Shown: positions 17,466 to 26,894 of the stretch, one piece after another
Numbering within the stretch: position 1 is the stretch's first letter
Layout of the letters: each line of letters starts with the position of its first letter
Assembly: GCF_016811235.1 (NCBI RefSeq)
Contig: NZ_JAFBID010000034.1
Coordinates: forward strand, 1 to 55,950
DNA from: Microvirga arabica
Lineage (GTDB): Bacteria; Pseudomonadota; Alphaproteobacteria; Rhizobiales; Beijerinckiaceae
Direction of reading: 5' to 3'
Length of the DNA stretch: 55,950 nt
The notes under the pieces: generated by a model
The model's input: the letters and a program-made list of their open reading frames with translations, nothing else
Told to the model about the DNA's origin: nothing
Database searches by the model: none
Translations under genes and position numbers: made by a program

Positions 17466-18449
17466 ATGAGTGCTGCATCCCCGATCGAGATCGGCCTCGT
17501 GCTGTACTCCGGCGTCCAGATGGCGGCCGTGCTCGGGATGACCGATCTCTTCACAGTCGCTGACAGGCTGGCGCGAAGGAAGCACCCTGACCCATCGACC
17601 CCCCTGCTGAGGATCAGCCACTGGCAACGGGAGCACAGTGACGAAACCCCGCGCCGCGTGTTCGACACGGCACCTGGAGCCGGGGGAGCGCCTGCCTTCC
17701 TTGTGCTTGCACCTGGGTTGGGCGATCCCGTCCAACCCGAGGAGGCTGCGCTGTTCGCAAAGTGGCTGCGGGACAGCCATGGCGCCGGCACCTCGCTCGG
17801 CTCGGTCTGCAAGGGCGCGTTCCTGCTTGGGGAGACGGGTCTTCTGGCAGGCCGGACGGTAACCACGCACTGGACCTATGCGGAGCCGTTCCGGAAGCGC
17901 TTCCCGGACGCACGGGTCGAAGCCGACCGCCTGATCATCGACGATGGCGACATCATTACGGCAGGTGGGGTGATGGCCTGGACGGACCTCGCCCTGAAGC
18001 TGATCGACCGCTTTCTGGGGCCGACGGTCATGATCGAGACGGCGCAGGTGTTCGTGGTCGATCCTCCCGGTCGGGAGCAGAGCTACTACAGCGCCTTCTC
18101 GCCGCGGCTGACGCATGGCGACGCTGCCGTGCTCAAGGTGCAGCACTGGCTGCAAGCGACGGATGCCAAGGAGATCGACCTCACGACCCTTGCCAAACAG
18201 GCCGGGCTTGAGGAGCGGACGTTCCTGCGGCGCTTTCAGAAGGCGACGGGTCACACGACCACGGAGTACTGCCAGAGGCTGCGGGTCGGGAAGGCGCGGG
18301 AACTCTTGCAGTTCGGCACGCTCTCCTTCGACCAGGTGGCGTGGGAGGTCGGCTATTCCGATCCTGGGGCCTTCCGGAAGGTGTTCACCCGGATCGTCGG
18401 CTTGACGCCCAATGACTATCGGCGGCGCTTCCGGGCAACCGCCCGCTGA
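17466..18449 (+). CDS. GlxA-family transcriptional regulator (DJ-1/PfpI + AraC)
   Basis: A 327-residue regulator. Residues about 5-185 form a DJ-1/PfpI-like domain, with GSVCKGAFLLGETGLL as the nucleophile-elbow segment carrying a cysteine. The C-terminal 100 residues form an AraC DNA-binding domain (TTLAKQAGLEERTFLRRFQK, then FDQVAWEVGYSDPGAFRKVF). GlxA-type proteins regulate metabolic or stress genes in response to small ligands. I chose ATG 17466; the frame is open from 17427. The divergent metallo-hydrolase is the most likely target. Confidence 0.9.
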   Translation: MSAASPIEIGLVLYSGVQMAAVLGMTDLFTVADRLARRKHPDPSTPLLRISHWQREHSDETPRRVFDTAPGAGGAPAFLVLAPGLGDPVQPEEAALFAKWLRDSHGAGTSLGSVCKGAFLLGETGLLAGRTVTTHWTYAEPFRKRFPDARVEADRLIIDDGDIITAGGVMAWTDLALKLIDRFLGPTVMIETAQVFVVDPPGREQSYYSAFSPRLTHGDAAVLKVQHWLQATDAKEIDLTTLAKQAGLEERTFLRRFQKATGHTTTEYCQRLRVGKARELLQFGTLSFDQVAWEVGYSDPGAFRKVFTRIVGLTPNDYRRRFRATAR

Positions 18450-18761
18450 CTCTAAGTCGCAGATCGCTCCGTGCTGACAATTGTGTGACCGAGGAAAGAC
18501 TGCATCGGGTCATCCTGAGTCCTTGGGCGAGGCTCTGCGAAGGTCCCGGAACCGCTCCATTGCGGAAATACGGCCAAGGTCAGCTCCGTGCCAATATAAG
18601 ACCTTCCGAGCCTAGCGTCGGTAGCGTGCTTATCCATCAATGGCTTACGACGGGACCAACGGGTGAATTTCGCCGAAGCCCCTTCATGTAACGGCTCCCT
18701 TCAATATATCCGAGTTCGGAAGTAGAATTGGTCTTGGGTCACCCCGATCCGAGGGGATCAC
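18450..18761. other. Intergenic stretch before the first solute-binding gene
   Basis: No gene is supported. The part at about 18585-18615 contains a degenerate copy (GCTCCGTGCCAATATAAGACC) of the dispersed element seen at 13950 and 38430. A GAGGGGAT ribosome-binding site precedes the start at 18762. Confidence 0.4.
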
Positions 18762-19739
18762 ATGAGGCGGCGGGAGTTCATCGTGCGGATGGGCGCGGCC
18801 ACAGCATGGCCGCTTGCTGCCCGCGCACAACAACCAGCGCTGCCGGTGGTCGGCTTCTTGCGTAGCACACCAGCAGCTCCGTTCGCCCATCTAGTTACAG
18901 CATTCCGTAAGGGCATGAGCGAAACCGGGTTTTTTGAAGGCCAGAACGTCGCGATCGAGTATCGCTGGGCGAACAATCAACTAGAGCAGCTGCCGAGCCT
19001 CGCGGCCGATCTGGTACGCCGGCAAGTGGCTGCAATCGTCAGCAATGGCCTTGCGGTGCAGGCTGCCGAGGCCGCCACCACGACCATCCCGATCGTGTTC
19101 GTGGCCGGTGACGATCCCGTCAGGAGCGGCCTCGTCTCTAACCTCGGCCGACCGAGCGGCAACGTCACAGGTATAACCTTCTTCGCCGGCACTAGACTCG
19201 ATGAGAAGCGGCTGGAGTTGCTGCATGAGCTGGCTCCTAAGGGCGCCCCTATCGCCGTGCTCCTTGATCTGAACTACGCTCTTGGCGAAAACACGTTGCT
19301 GAACGTGGAGGCGGCGGGTCGCGTTCTCGGGCGGGAGATTATGGCCGTGAAGGTCGCAAGCGAGCGTGACTTCGATGCGGCATTCACAAAGGTCGTCCAG
19401 GCGGGGGCCGGAGCGCTTTTGGTCAGCGGTAGTCCGTTCTTCACCAGCCATCGGCGAGCACTTGTCGCTCTAGCAGCGCACCATGCCGTTCCGGCGAGTT
19501 ATGACCTGCGCGATTTCGTCGAAGCTGGCGGCCTGATCAGCTATGGTGCAAGCCTTTCCGGTGCCTACCGCCACGCAGGCAACTACGTCGGTCGCATTCT
19601 CAAAGGCGAAAAGCCGGCTAACCTGCCGGTTCAGCAGTCGACCACATTTGAGCTGGCGATCAATTTGAGTGCTGCCAAGGCGCTCGGCATCACAATTCCT
19701 GCCTCGCTTCTCGTTCGCACCGACGAGGCGATCGAGTAG
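18762..19739 (+). CDS. Solitary ABC-type substrate-binding protein (PF04392)
   Basis: A 325-residue periplasmic binding protein. The leader has the family's twin-arginine look (MRRREFIVRMGAATAWPLAARAQQ minus its last residues) and ends in an Ala-x-Ala site. Family motifs follow: [46 protein letters not shown] and, near the end, LSAAKALGITIPASLL. It ends with DEAIE. PF04392 proteins usually deliver ligands to an ABC importer, but no permease or ATPase gene is present here. It faces a decayed paralogue (19816-20794), so the two probably arose by inverted duplication. Ligand unknown. Confidence 0.9.
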   Translation: MRRREFIVRMGAATAWPLAARAQQPALPVVGFLRSTPAAPFAHLVTAFRKGMSETGFFEGQNVAIEYRWANNQLEQLPSLAADLVRRQVAAIVSNGLAVQAAEAATTTIPIVFVAGDDPVRSGLVSNLGRPSGNVTGITFFAGTRLDEKRLELLHELAPKGAPIAVLLDLNYALGENTLLNVEAAGRVLGREIMAVKVASERDFDAAFTKVVQAGAGALLVSGSPFFTSHRRALVALAAHHAVPASYDLRDFVEAGGLISYGASLSGAYRHAGNYVGRILKGEKPANLPVQQSTTFELAINLSAAKALGITIPASLLVRTDEAIE

Positions 19740-19815
19740 GGCCTCGCGCGTGCGCGAAAAGCGTGCGTAGTTCGCAGAAGGCCCTTTATGGAAGGGAAAT
19801 GGGGGCACTTCTTCC

Positions 19816-20794
19816 TCATTCAATCACCTCGTCAGCGCGCGCTAGGAGTGCGTCTGGAATGTTGATGGCAAGTGTCGTGGCCGTCCCAAGGTTGATGGCC
19901 ATTTCAAGCTTGGTTGCCCGCGAGACCGGCATTTCGGCAGGGTTGGCACCGTTGAGGATCTGGCCAACATAGGTGCCTGCCTGACGATAGGCGCCCGCAA
20001 TGCTGGCCCCGCAACTGATCAGGCCGCCATCCTCGACATAGTCGCGCAGGTCATAACTTGCCGGGATGGCATGGCGAGCCGCCAGCGCGATCAGTGCCTT
20101 GCGGTGGCTTGTGAAGAACGGACTGCCGCTGACCAGGATTGCACCGGCACCTGCTTGAACAATCCTGGCGAAGGCTGCCTCGAAATCACGCTCGCTTTCG
20201 GTTCGCACCACCATGATGGACCGCCCAAACCCACGGGCGGCTGTTTCCACAGCCGGCAGTTCGCTGCCGCCTTCCGGGTAGTTCGGATCAAGCAGCACGG
20301 CGATGGCAGAATCCCTGGGGGCCAACTCGTGCAGGAGCTCAAGCCGTTTCACTCCAAGCGACTCGCCCCAAAGAACGTGACCCCCGTGAGATTGCCGCCC
20401 GGCTGGTTCAGGCTGGCGGCGAGGCCGCTCTTGACTGGATCGTCAGCAAGGACGAACACGATTGGGATTGTGTCAGTAGCGTCCTTGGCGGCCCGTACCG
20501 CAAGGCCATTGCCAACGATAGTGGCAACCTTGCGCTGAACCAGATCAGCCGCGAGACCCGGCAGCCGATCCAGGTGGTTGTCCGCCCAGCGATACTCAAT
20601 TGTTACATTCTCGCCTTCAACAAACCCGGCCTCCTTCAGGCCCTCACGAAATGCTGTGACGAGGTGCGCGAATGGCTTGGAGGGTGTGCTGCGGAGGAAT
20701 CCCACGACTGGCAACGGGGCTGCTGCGCACGCACGGCGAGCGGCCATCCGATAGCCGTCCCTCCGATAAGAGCCATGAACTCGCGCCGTCTCAT
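19816..20794 (-). pseudogene. Frameshifted PF04392 substrate-binding protein
   Basis: This is a close paralogue of the preceding gene in inverted orientation. It starts [12 protein letters not shown] at 20794. It loses frame just after the signal peptide (around 20727), where the [12 protein letters not shown] segment continues in another frame. It loses frame again at about 20350, where GASRLE runs into a stop while the next frame continues KRLELLHELAP to the ADEVIE end. Each break fits loss of one base. No functional product is expected unless both are sequencing errors. Confidence 0.85.
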
Positions 20795-21373
20795 CAAGAC
20801 ACCTGTTGGTCTTGTTCCAGCATACGCCCGTTAGCCTCACCTGTCGTGGGGCTGCCAAACCCAGATGAAGTCAAGACGGGAGAAGTCATCCGCGTAATTC
20901 TGGTAAAACGCTTTACGGCACCGGATGCCGTGTCATTTGAGCGTATTCGAAAGCTTCCACCGGGACTGGAGGCGGTGAGCCAGTAAAGAGCCAGTCTATA
21001 CAGCCGCTCTGCTCGGATGGATGTGAGCACAAATGCTAAAAACACTTGTGAGCTTCTGGCGCCAAGCCCTCCTCAAGGATTGTGCGGCTCACAAGCTATA
21101 TGACGCAGAGAGCTAAAGTCAGCTCCGGGTTAAACAGCGACGATCCCCTGCGCTTTCGGAATGTCCGACTCGATGAGGATTGCGGCCCTCAAGCTTAGGT
21201 CTCAGGCGCGCCAACAGGGAACTTTCCAGTTCTGCCTATTCCACTACGCACCTGCAAAGCTTTACGATTGATCGAGTTAATTTCGCCGGGATCCGTATAT
21301 GGAACCGCTCTCTTCTAGTTTCACACGGATCAGAGTAAGCTCAAGGCTGGGCTGAAGCGATCGAGGCGATCGA
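20795..21373. other. Intergenic stretch between divergent binding-protein genes
   Basis: About 580 bp without a supported gene. A short plus-strand frame ending at 20986 (FTAPDAVSFERIRKLPPGL) and a minus-strand frame over the same bases exist, but neither has a start signal or a family I recognise. Promoters of the flanking genes must lie here. Confidence 0.4.
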
Positions 21374-22345
21374 ATGAGGCGGCGCGCATTCATTGTGGCT
21401 TTTGGCAGTGCTGCCGCCTGGCCTTTCGGTACGCACGCCCAAACCAAAACGGCCCGGGTTGGACTGCTGCATCCTCAGCCCTCACCAGCCCTTGTGGCCC
21501 TTCGGTTCGCCGCCGTCCAGGAAGGCCTCGCCGCCGGCTCGCCTTCCAGGCGAGCAATTGAGATCGTGTCCCGGGTGGCCGACGGCACCCACGAACGGCT
21601 GCGTATCTACGCGGAGGAACTGGCGGCCGCGCGGCTTGATGTTATCGTAGCCATGAGCCCGTTGGCTATCGCCACTGCCAGGGACGCCACGCAGATCATA
21701 CCGATTGTCGGAATTGACCTTGAGACTGATCCCATCGCCGCGGGCTGGGCCGTGAGCCTCGCCCGGCCCGGAGGCAACGTGACCGGGGTTTTCTTGGATG
21801 TCTCTGAATTCGCAGCCAAATGTTTGCAAATCCTCACCGAGGCCGTCACGGGGCTTACACACATCGGCGTGCTGTGGGATCCTGCAACAGGCAACTACCA
21901 GCGCGATGCTGTCCAATCCACTGCGGCTACCATGGGACTGTCCTTTGGGGTGCGGGCGACACCGTCTATTGCCGAGGTCGAGCCGGCCGTCCGGAGCCTT
22001 GCGGCGGAGGGTTGTGGTGCACTGCTCATCCTGTCGTCGCCAGTGTTCGGGGCCTTTTCTGCCCCCGTGGCCAAAGTCACCGGTGAGGCGCGCCTGCCGG
22101 CCATCATGTTATTTCCGGAGTTCGTACAAAGCGGTGGTCTGATCACCTATGGCCCTGATCTCCAGGAGTTGTGTCACCGTGCCGGCATCATGGCACGGCG
22201 GATCATAGAAGGAGCAGACGTTTCCGAACTTCCGATCGAGCGGCCCGAGCGCTTTCGCCTGCGTCTTAATCTGCGCACAGCACGGGCACTTGGAATTGAG
22301 CTCCCGGTTTCGCTTCTTGCTCAGGCCGACGAGGTGATCGAATGA
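21374..22345 (+). CDS. PF04392 substrate-binding protein, upstream of cyclase
   Basis: A 323-residue exported binding protein with a Tat-like leader (MRRRAFIVAFGSAAAWPFG, cleavage near HAQ). Its motifs are those of the family: RVGLLHPQP, IIPIVGIDLETDPIAAGW, RPGGNVTGV, and C-terminal LRTARALGIELPVSLLAQ and ADEVIE. The family-typical early KLGFVEGKN-like motif is divergent here (EGLAAGSPSRRAIEIV). The cyclase gene follows on the same strand 115 bp downstream, so this protein may supply the ligand signal for that receptor. No ABC transporter subunits are present. Confidence 0.85.
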   Translation: MRRRAFIVAFGSAAAWPFGTHAQTKTARVGLLHPQPSPALVALRFAAVQEGLAAGSPSRRAIEIVSRVADGTHERLRIYAEELAAARLDVIVAMSPLAIATARDATQIIPIVGIDLETDPIAAGWAVSLARPGGNVTGVFLDVSEFAAKCLQILTEAVTGLTHIGVLWDPATGNYQRDAVQSTAATMGLSFGVRATPSIAEVEPAVRSLAAEGCGALLILSSPVFGAFSAPVAKVTGEARLPAIMLFPEFVQSGGLITYGPDLQELCHRAGIMARRIIEGADVSELPIERPERFRLRLNLRTARALGIELPVSLLAQADEVIE

Positions 22346-22460
22346 CAGCGGTGCAAGCCGCTGAGGGATTGGCTCCGGCAGGAGTGGCATCCAGCACCCG
22401 AGTGCCGCAGAACGTGCTGCCCTCCCCCATCCCCGGTGAGGCTGGCTGGAGCGCCAAGCC

Positions 22461-24206
22461 TTGAGAAGGCAACATCGCCAATTTCGTGGTCTCTTCCGCA
22501 AGTACTTTGTCGTGCTGTTCCTGGCAGTCATCGTTCCGCTAGCCGCGAATGGCATCAGCGATGCTTGGTTTGGCTACCGTGACCAGCGGGCGAGACTGGA
22601 TCAACTACTCGGCGTTGAGGCGAGAGCTGCGGCAACGAGGATCCAGGGTTTTCTTGACGGCATCACGGATCAGCTTGGCTGGTTGGTCCAGCTCCCCTGG
22701 AGTGAGGAGCCGGACGAGCGCCGGCGCATTGATGCTCTGCGTTTGCTGCGGCAGGTGCCCGCCATCGTTAGCTTGACCCTCGTCGACGGCGCCGGACGGG
22801 AGCGGCTGTACGTGTCGCGGATCGGTCTGAACCGGACCGAGAGCCGTACGGACCGTTCCACTGAGCCGGCAGTGATAGGAGTCCGCTCGGCCCGGATTTG
22901 GTACGGCGAGGTCAGCTACTACCGCGGCTCCGAGCCTTATCTGAGCGTCGCCATTTCTGGCAACCGTCCGTCTGTGGGCATTGCTGTGGCCGAGATCAAC
23001 CTGAAGCTGATCTGGGACGTGATTTCGGCCATCAAGGTTGGGGAGACGGGATCCGCCTTCGTGCTCGATGTGCCGGGTCGGCTCGTCGCCCATCCTGACA
23101 TCAGCCTCGTCCTGCGTGGCGCAGACAATGCCACGCTGGCACCTTTTCGAGCCATCCGAGAGGCTATTGCGCGTGCGGGTACAGGTCTCGCAACTGGTCA
23201 GGACGCTCAGGGCAATGCCATTGCCGCTGCCGCCGCTCCGATTTCCGGCCCTGACTGGACTGTTGTGGTTGAGCAACCGCTGTCGGAGGCCTACGGGCCC
23301 ATCTATGCCGCCCTATGGCGGACGGGGATCCTCCTGCTCGGCGGTGTCGCCTTCGCAGGCCTGCTCGCCTATGCATTGGCACGTCGGATGACCGAGCCGA
23401 TCCGTCTGCTTGAGGAGGGTACCGAGCTCATCGGCGCCGGACAGTTTGACCACCGCATTCAAATCAGAACCGGCGACGAACTCCAGCGGCTGGCTGACAG
23501 CTTCAACGCCATGGCGGCTGAACTCGCGGTCTCGCAGGAGCGGCAGGAGCGCATTGCAAAGCTCAAGCGGTTCCTGGCCCCGCAAGTGGCCGAGCTCGTC
23601 GACCGCAAGGGCGACGACGGGGTGCTCGAAGGCCGCCGCACGGAGGTGGTGGCGGTATTCTGTGACCTACGCGGCTTCACCGCCTTCTCCGCTAAAGCCG
23701 CACCCGAGGAGGTGATGAGGGTGCTCTCCGCGTACTACAAGGTGCTTGGCCAGATCATTACTACGTATGGAGCGACGCTTACGAGCTTCTCAGGTGACGG
23801 CCTGATGGTACTTGTCAACGCGCCCGTACCTGTCGAGGAGCCGGCACTACAGGCGGTGGATCTGGCTGTGGAGATGCAAAGAAGCGTGCAGGAGCTCATC
23901 ATCGGCTGGCGGGGGCGCGGGCACCAGATCGGGTTTGGGGTGGGGCTTGCCACGGGGGAAGCGACCGTGGGGCGGATCGGCTACGAGAGCCGCTTCGACT
24001 ACACGGCCATCGGCAATGTCGTGAACCTTGCTGCAAGGCTGTGCGCAGCGGCGGCAGATCGGGAGATCCTTGTAGATGCGAAAGTTGCAGAAGCAGTCGG
24101 AGGCAAGCGCGCCCTGATCCCATTCGGGTCCCGTCCGATCAAGGGCTACGACGAGGAGTTACCCGTGTTCGGCATCTCCTTTGACGAGCAGCCTGACGCT
24201 GCTTAG
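22461..24206 (+). CDS. Cache-HAMP class III adenylate/guanylate cyclase
   Basis: A 581-residue membrane receptor cyclase starting at TTG 22461. TM1 is at about 14-32 (FVVLFLAVIVPLAANGIS). A periplasmic double-Cache sensor follows to about 285 (WYGEVSYYRGSEPYLSVAIS, GSAFVLDVPGRLVAHP). TM2 is at about 292-312, then HAMP (RRMTEPIRLLEEG) and the cyclase domain from about 395. Metal-binding Asps are D402 (FCDLRGFT) and D446 (FSGDG), and T515 (DYTAIGN) is the class IIIb position. The lysine that normally selects the purine is replaced by S442 (TSFSGDG), so nucleotide specificity or activity is uncertain. The paralogue at 40613 is about 80% identical. An upstream solute-binding gene suggests that a periplasmic ligand complex activates it. 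Confidence 0.9.
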   Translation: MRRQHRQFRGLFRKYFVVLFLAVIVPLAANGISDAWFGYRDQRARLDQLLGVEARAAATRIQGFLDGITDQLGWLVQLPWSEEPDERRRIDALRLLRQVPAIVSLTLVDGAGRERLYVSRIGLNRTESRTDRSTEPAVIGVRSARIWYGEVSYYRGSEPYLSVAISGNRPSVGIAVAEINLKLIWDVISAIKVGETGSAFVLDVPGRLVAHPDISLVLRGADNATLAPFRAIREAIARAGTGLATGQDAQGNAIAAAAAPISGPDWTVVVEQPLSEAYGPIYAALWRTGILLLGGVAFAGLLAYALARRMTEPIRLLEEGTELIGAGQFDHRIQIRTGDELQRLADSFNAMAAELAVSQERQERIAKLKRFLAPQVAELVDRKGDDGVLEGRRTEVVAVFCDLRGFTAFSAKAAPEEVMRVLSAYYKVLGQIITTYGATLTSFSGDGLMVLVNAPVPVEEPALQAVDLAVEMQRSVQELIIGWRGRGHQIGFGVGLATGEATVGRIGYESRFDYTAIGNVVNLAARLCAAAADREILVDAKVAEAVGGKRALIPFGSRPIKGYDEELPVFGISFDEQPDAA

Positions 24207-24233
24207 GCTTCGTGGTCGCCAGATGAGAAATCC

Positions 24234-25223
24234 CTACTCGATCACCTCGTCCGCTTGGGCCAGCAGAGCAGGCGGAACCTCCAGGTTCAGTTGCCTTGCG
24301 GTTTGCAGGTTGAGGGTCAGGCTGAACAGGCTTGGGCTTTCGAAGGGCAACTCCGAGACCTTCGTGCCTTTCAGGATACGATCTACGAAGATTGCGGTAC
24401 GCTGGTGAATATCCTGAAGATCGGCAGCATAGACCAGAAGAAATCCGGCCTCCCCGTAGAACGGCAGTTGCCCAATCGTCGGCAGACGCGACTTGATTGC
24501 GTGCTCCGCGATTGAGTTGCGCAGGTTGTCCATGGCAGGATCGGCCAGGACGACGAGCGCCTCGACGCCCGTTTCGCGAAGCCTGTCGATCTCAGGCCCC
24601 ACATCCGCCTGGGTCAAGAGGAAACCTGGGCTTGCCTTAAGGCCCATCTGGGCAGTCACGGCCTCAGCCCTTCTAACCGTCGGTTCCTTCGACGCGTTGC
24701 CCCGTGTCGCCAGGATCCCAACATGGCGCATGCTTGGGGCGGCTGTCTTCAGGGCCTCAAGCTGCTTGTCGATCACCTCGTCATTGGCCAGGGTCAGACC
24801 GGTGATGTTCCTGCCAGGTCGGGAATAGCTCTGCGCCCATCCAGCCCGTACAGGATCAATTCCCGTGCCCGACACGATGATCGGAATGTCCTGCGTGACT
24901 CGCACGGCCTCTTGCGCAACAACCGCCCCGCCAACAACGAGAACGTCGACGGGCAGCCGAACCAACTCCTCGATGAGAGCCCCTAAGCGGTCGAGGCGAC
25001 CTTGCGCATCCCGTACCAGAAGCTGGGCTGTGGTACCATCGACCCATCCGAGCGCCGCGAGTGCGGGCCCGATGGTTCGGGCCAGGGGCGCAGGCCGGCC
25101 GTCGGAGCGCCCGACCACCACGATCCCGATTCCCGGCAGAGGGTTCGCCTGCGCTCGGGCACGAGGGCAAAGGAGACCCAGCAAACTGGACGGAACCATG
25201 CCAAGGACGTCCCGCCGCCTCAT
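24234..25223 (-). CDS. PF04392 substrate-binding protein
   Basis: A 329-residue exported protein with leader MRRRDVLGMVPSSLLGLL, cleaved near ARAQ. Family motifs are present: GIGIVVVGRSDGRP, IPIIVSGTGIDPVRAGW, NITGLTLANDEVIDKQLE, FYGEAGFLLVYAADL and the ADEVIE end. It is nearly a duplicate of the protein at 44435-45424, sharing LLCPRARAQ and much of the core. Its ATG overlaps the stop of the upstream binding protein (ATGA), so the two are translated together. It is convergent with the cyclase gene. Confidence 0.9.
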   Translation of the reverse strand: MRRRDVLGMVPSSLLGLLCPRARAQANPLPGIGIVVVGRSDGRPAPLARTIGPALAALGWVDGTTAQLLVRDAQGRLDRLGALIEELVRLPVDVLVVGGAVVAQEAVRVTQDIPIIVSGTGIDPVRAGWAQSYSRPGRNITGLTLANDEVIDKQLEALKTAAPSMRHVGILATRGNASKEPTVRRAEAVTAQMGLKASPGFLLTQADVGPEIDRLRETGVEALVVLADPAMDNLRNSIAEHAIKSRLPTIGQLPFYGEAGFLLVYAADLQDIHQRTAIFVDRILKGTKVSELPFESPSLFSLTLNLQTARQLNLEVPPALLAQADEVIE

Positions 25224-26188
25224 TCGATAACCTCGTCCGCGCTGGCGAGTATAGAGGACGGCACCTCGATGCCAAGACTGCGGGCCGCCTTGAGGTTGAC
25301 GGCAAGCTCGAAGATTGCCGGACGCTCGATTGGGATGCTCGCGGGTGGGACTCCTTGCAGCACCTGCGCCAGTTTCTGCCCTACTGTGCGGTAAAGGATG
25401 TCCCGGTTGGGCCCGTAACCCAGAAGGCAACCGAGCTGGGCCATGTTCGCCCATTCGCAAGCGGTGGGTAAGCCCGCCTCGCGCGCATGGTCGAGCAGCA
25501 ATTCGGCATTGGCATAGAACTGGGCGTTGGCTCCGATCACAAGAGCTTGGGCCCCGCGCTCCCTGGTATGCCGAAAGGCGGCGCCATAGTCGGCAGGGCC
25601 TTCTGCCAAGGCAATGATAAGATCCAGCCCCGCATCGGCCGCTGCGGCTTGAACGTCGCGTTGCTGCTCGTCCAGCACGGGCGAACGGCTGAACAGCAGA
25701 ACGGCAACCCGCCGCATGGTCGGGATCACCTCATGTAGAAGTTGGATGCGCTTGCCATTGAGGGAAGTCGCCAGGATGACCACTCCAGTCACATTGCCGC
25801 CTGGACGCGACAACGTTCCCGCCAGCCCCTCTGAGATAGCGTCCTCGCCACCATAGAGCACGGTCGGAATGGTGCTTGTGGTCTGACGAATGGTGCGGGC
25901 GGCCGAGACTGCAATGGCCAGGATTGCATCGGGTGAGAAATCTAGCAGCTCGTGGGCGAGACGCGGGAGCTCCGGTTCAGCGCCGGAGCGGTAGACAACT
26001 GATAGGTTGGCGCCCTCCACGAACCCGTGCCTGGCCAGCTCGGGAAGTGATCTCGCGCGAAAGACCTCAAATGCCCGGCCAATTGGAGACAAAACGCCAA
26101 GTCGATAGACACGCCCCGTTCCCTGCCCCACCGCACGGGAGGCAAACCCGGCACCCCCGAGCAATGCGAGGAACGCCCGTCGCTTCAT
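25220..26188 (-). CDS. PF04392 substrate-binding protein (CEW subgroup)
   Basis: A 322-residue exported protein. ATG 26188 follows AAGGTGA, and the leader is MKRRAFLALLGGAGFASRAV. Motifs: YRLGVLSPIG, HGFVEGANLSVVYR, IPTVLYGGEDAISEGL, RPGGNVTGVV, and a GLPTACEWANMAQLGCLLGYG segment shared with the proteins at 38556 and 43476. It ends ASADEVIE; the coding bases GAGGTTATCGAATGA supply a ribosome-binding-like site for the overlapping next gene. Upstream lies a remnant of a kinase/receiver gene, which may once have been its receptor partner. Confidence 0.9.
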   Translation of the reverse strand: MKRRAFLALLGGAGFASRAVGQGTGRVYRLGVLSPIGRAFEVFRARSLPELARHGFVEGANLSVVYRSGAEPELPRLAHELLDFSPDAILAIAVSAARTIRQTTSTIPTVLYGGEDAISEGLAGTLSRPGGNVTGVVILATSLNGKRIQLLHEVIPTMRRVAVLLFSRSPVLDEQQRDVQAAAADAGLDLIIALAEGPADYGAAFRHTRERGAQALVIGANAQFYANAELLLDHAREAGLPTACEWANMAQLGCLLGYGPNRDILYRTVGQKLAQVLQGVPPASIPIERPAIFELAVNLKAARSLGIEVPSSILASADEVIE

Positions 26189-26255
26189 GCCATCACCTTG
26201 CCGCTGGGCGTTGCAGGTACTACCGTACTTCGCCTCTGGCAGCTTACCCCTGCGG

Positions 26256-26894
26256 TCAGCCAAAGACCAGCCGGGAGAACGCTAGCAGGTCTACCGGGTC
26301 GAATGATGCTTCAGCGCTTGGTAATAGCATAGCGAAGCGCTTGCCGATCAGATGCATCCCAGGGTCGAGGCGACCATGGTGGACGATAGCGTTCGCGGTG
26401 TAGCCCGTGGTGAACAGAACCGGCAGCCCTGGCCTGCGCCGGGACACCTCGTCTGAGAGTGCACGCCCGTTCATCCCTCCGGCCAGAACGACATCGGTAA
26501 AGAGGAGTTGGATTTCCGGATGCTGCTCAACGATCTCCAGAGCCCCCCGACCGTCGCCAGCCTCAAGGACACGGTATCCGAGATCCCGCAGTGCCTCGGT
26601 GGTGTAGGTTCGTAGATCGGGCTCATCTTCCACGACCAGAATGGTCTCGCCCGTGCCTCTCACCATCGCGGGGCTCTTCGCGGGCATCTCGGCAGGCTCC
26701 TCGTCCGAGCCGATCAGGCGGGGCAAGTAGATCTTGATCGTGGTGCCCTCGCCCAGCTCGCTATAGATCCTCACATGGCCGTTGGATTGCCGCACGAAGC
26801 CGTAGACCTGGCTGAGGCCCAGGCCGGTGCCCTTGCCGGCTTCCTTAGTGGTAAAGAACGGCTCGAACACCCTCTCCATCGTTGCCCTGTCCAT
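26256..26894 (-). pseudogene. Truncated hybrid histidine kinase (HATPase end + receiver)
   Basis: The frame keeps only the end of a kinase ATPase domain: DTGTGMDR and [23 protein letters not shown] (G boxes). A receiver domain follows (ILVVEDEPDLR, phospho-Asp in LLFTDVVLAGG, TTGYTANA). The sensor, dimerisation and N-box parts are missing; a stop lies just upstream of the DTGTG box. The usual GKPF-type ending has also degenerated. It lies directly upstream of two solute-binding genes on the same strand, suggesting an ancestral binding-protein/kinase operon whose kinase was cut by a rearrangement near 26930. Any product would be a free receiver at best. Confidence 0.75.

Noticed and set aside
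18762..26188. Classical ABC importer operon
   Set aside because: Many binding proteins are present, but no permease or ABC ATPase gene exists here or in the second cluster.
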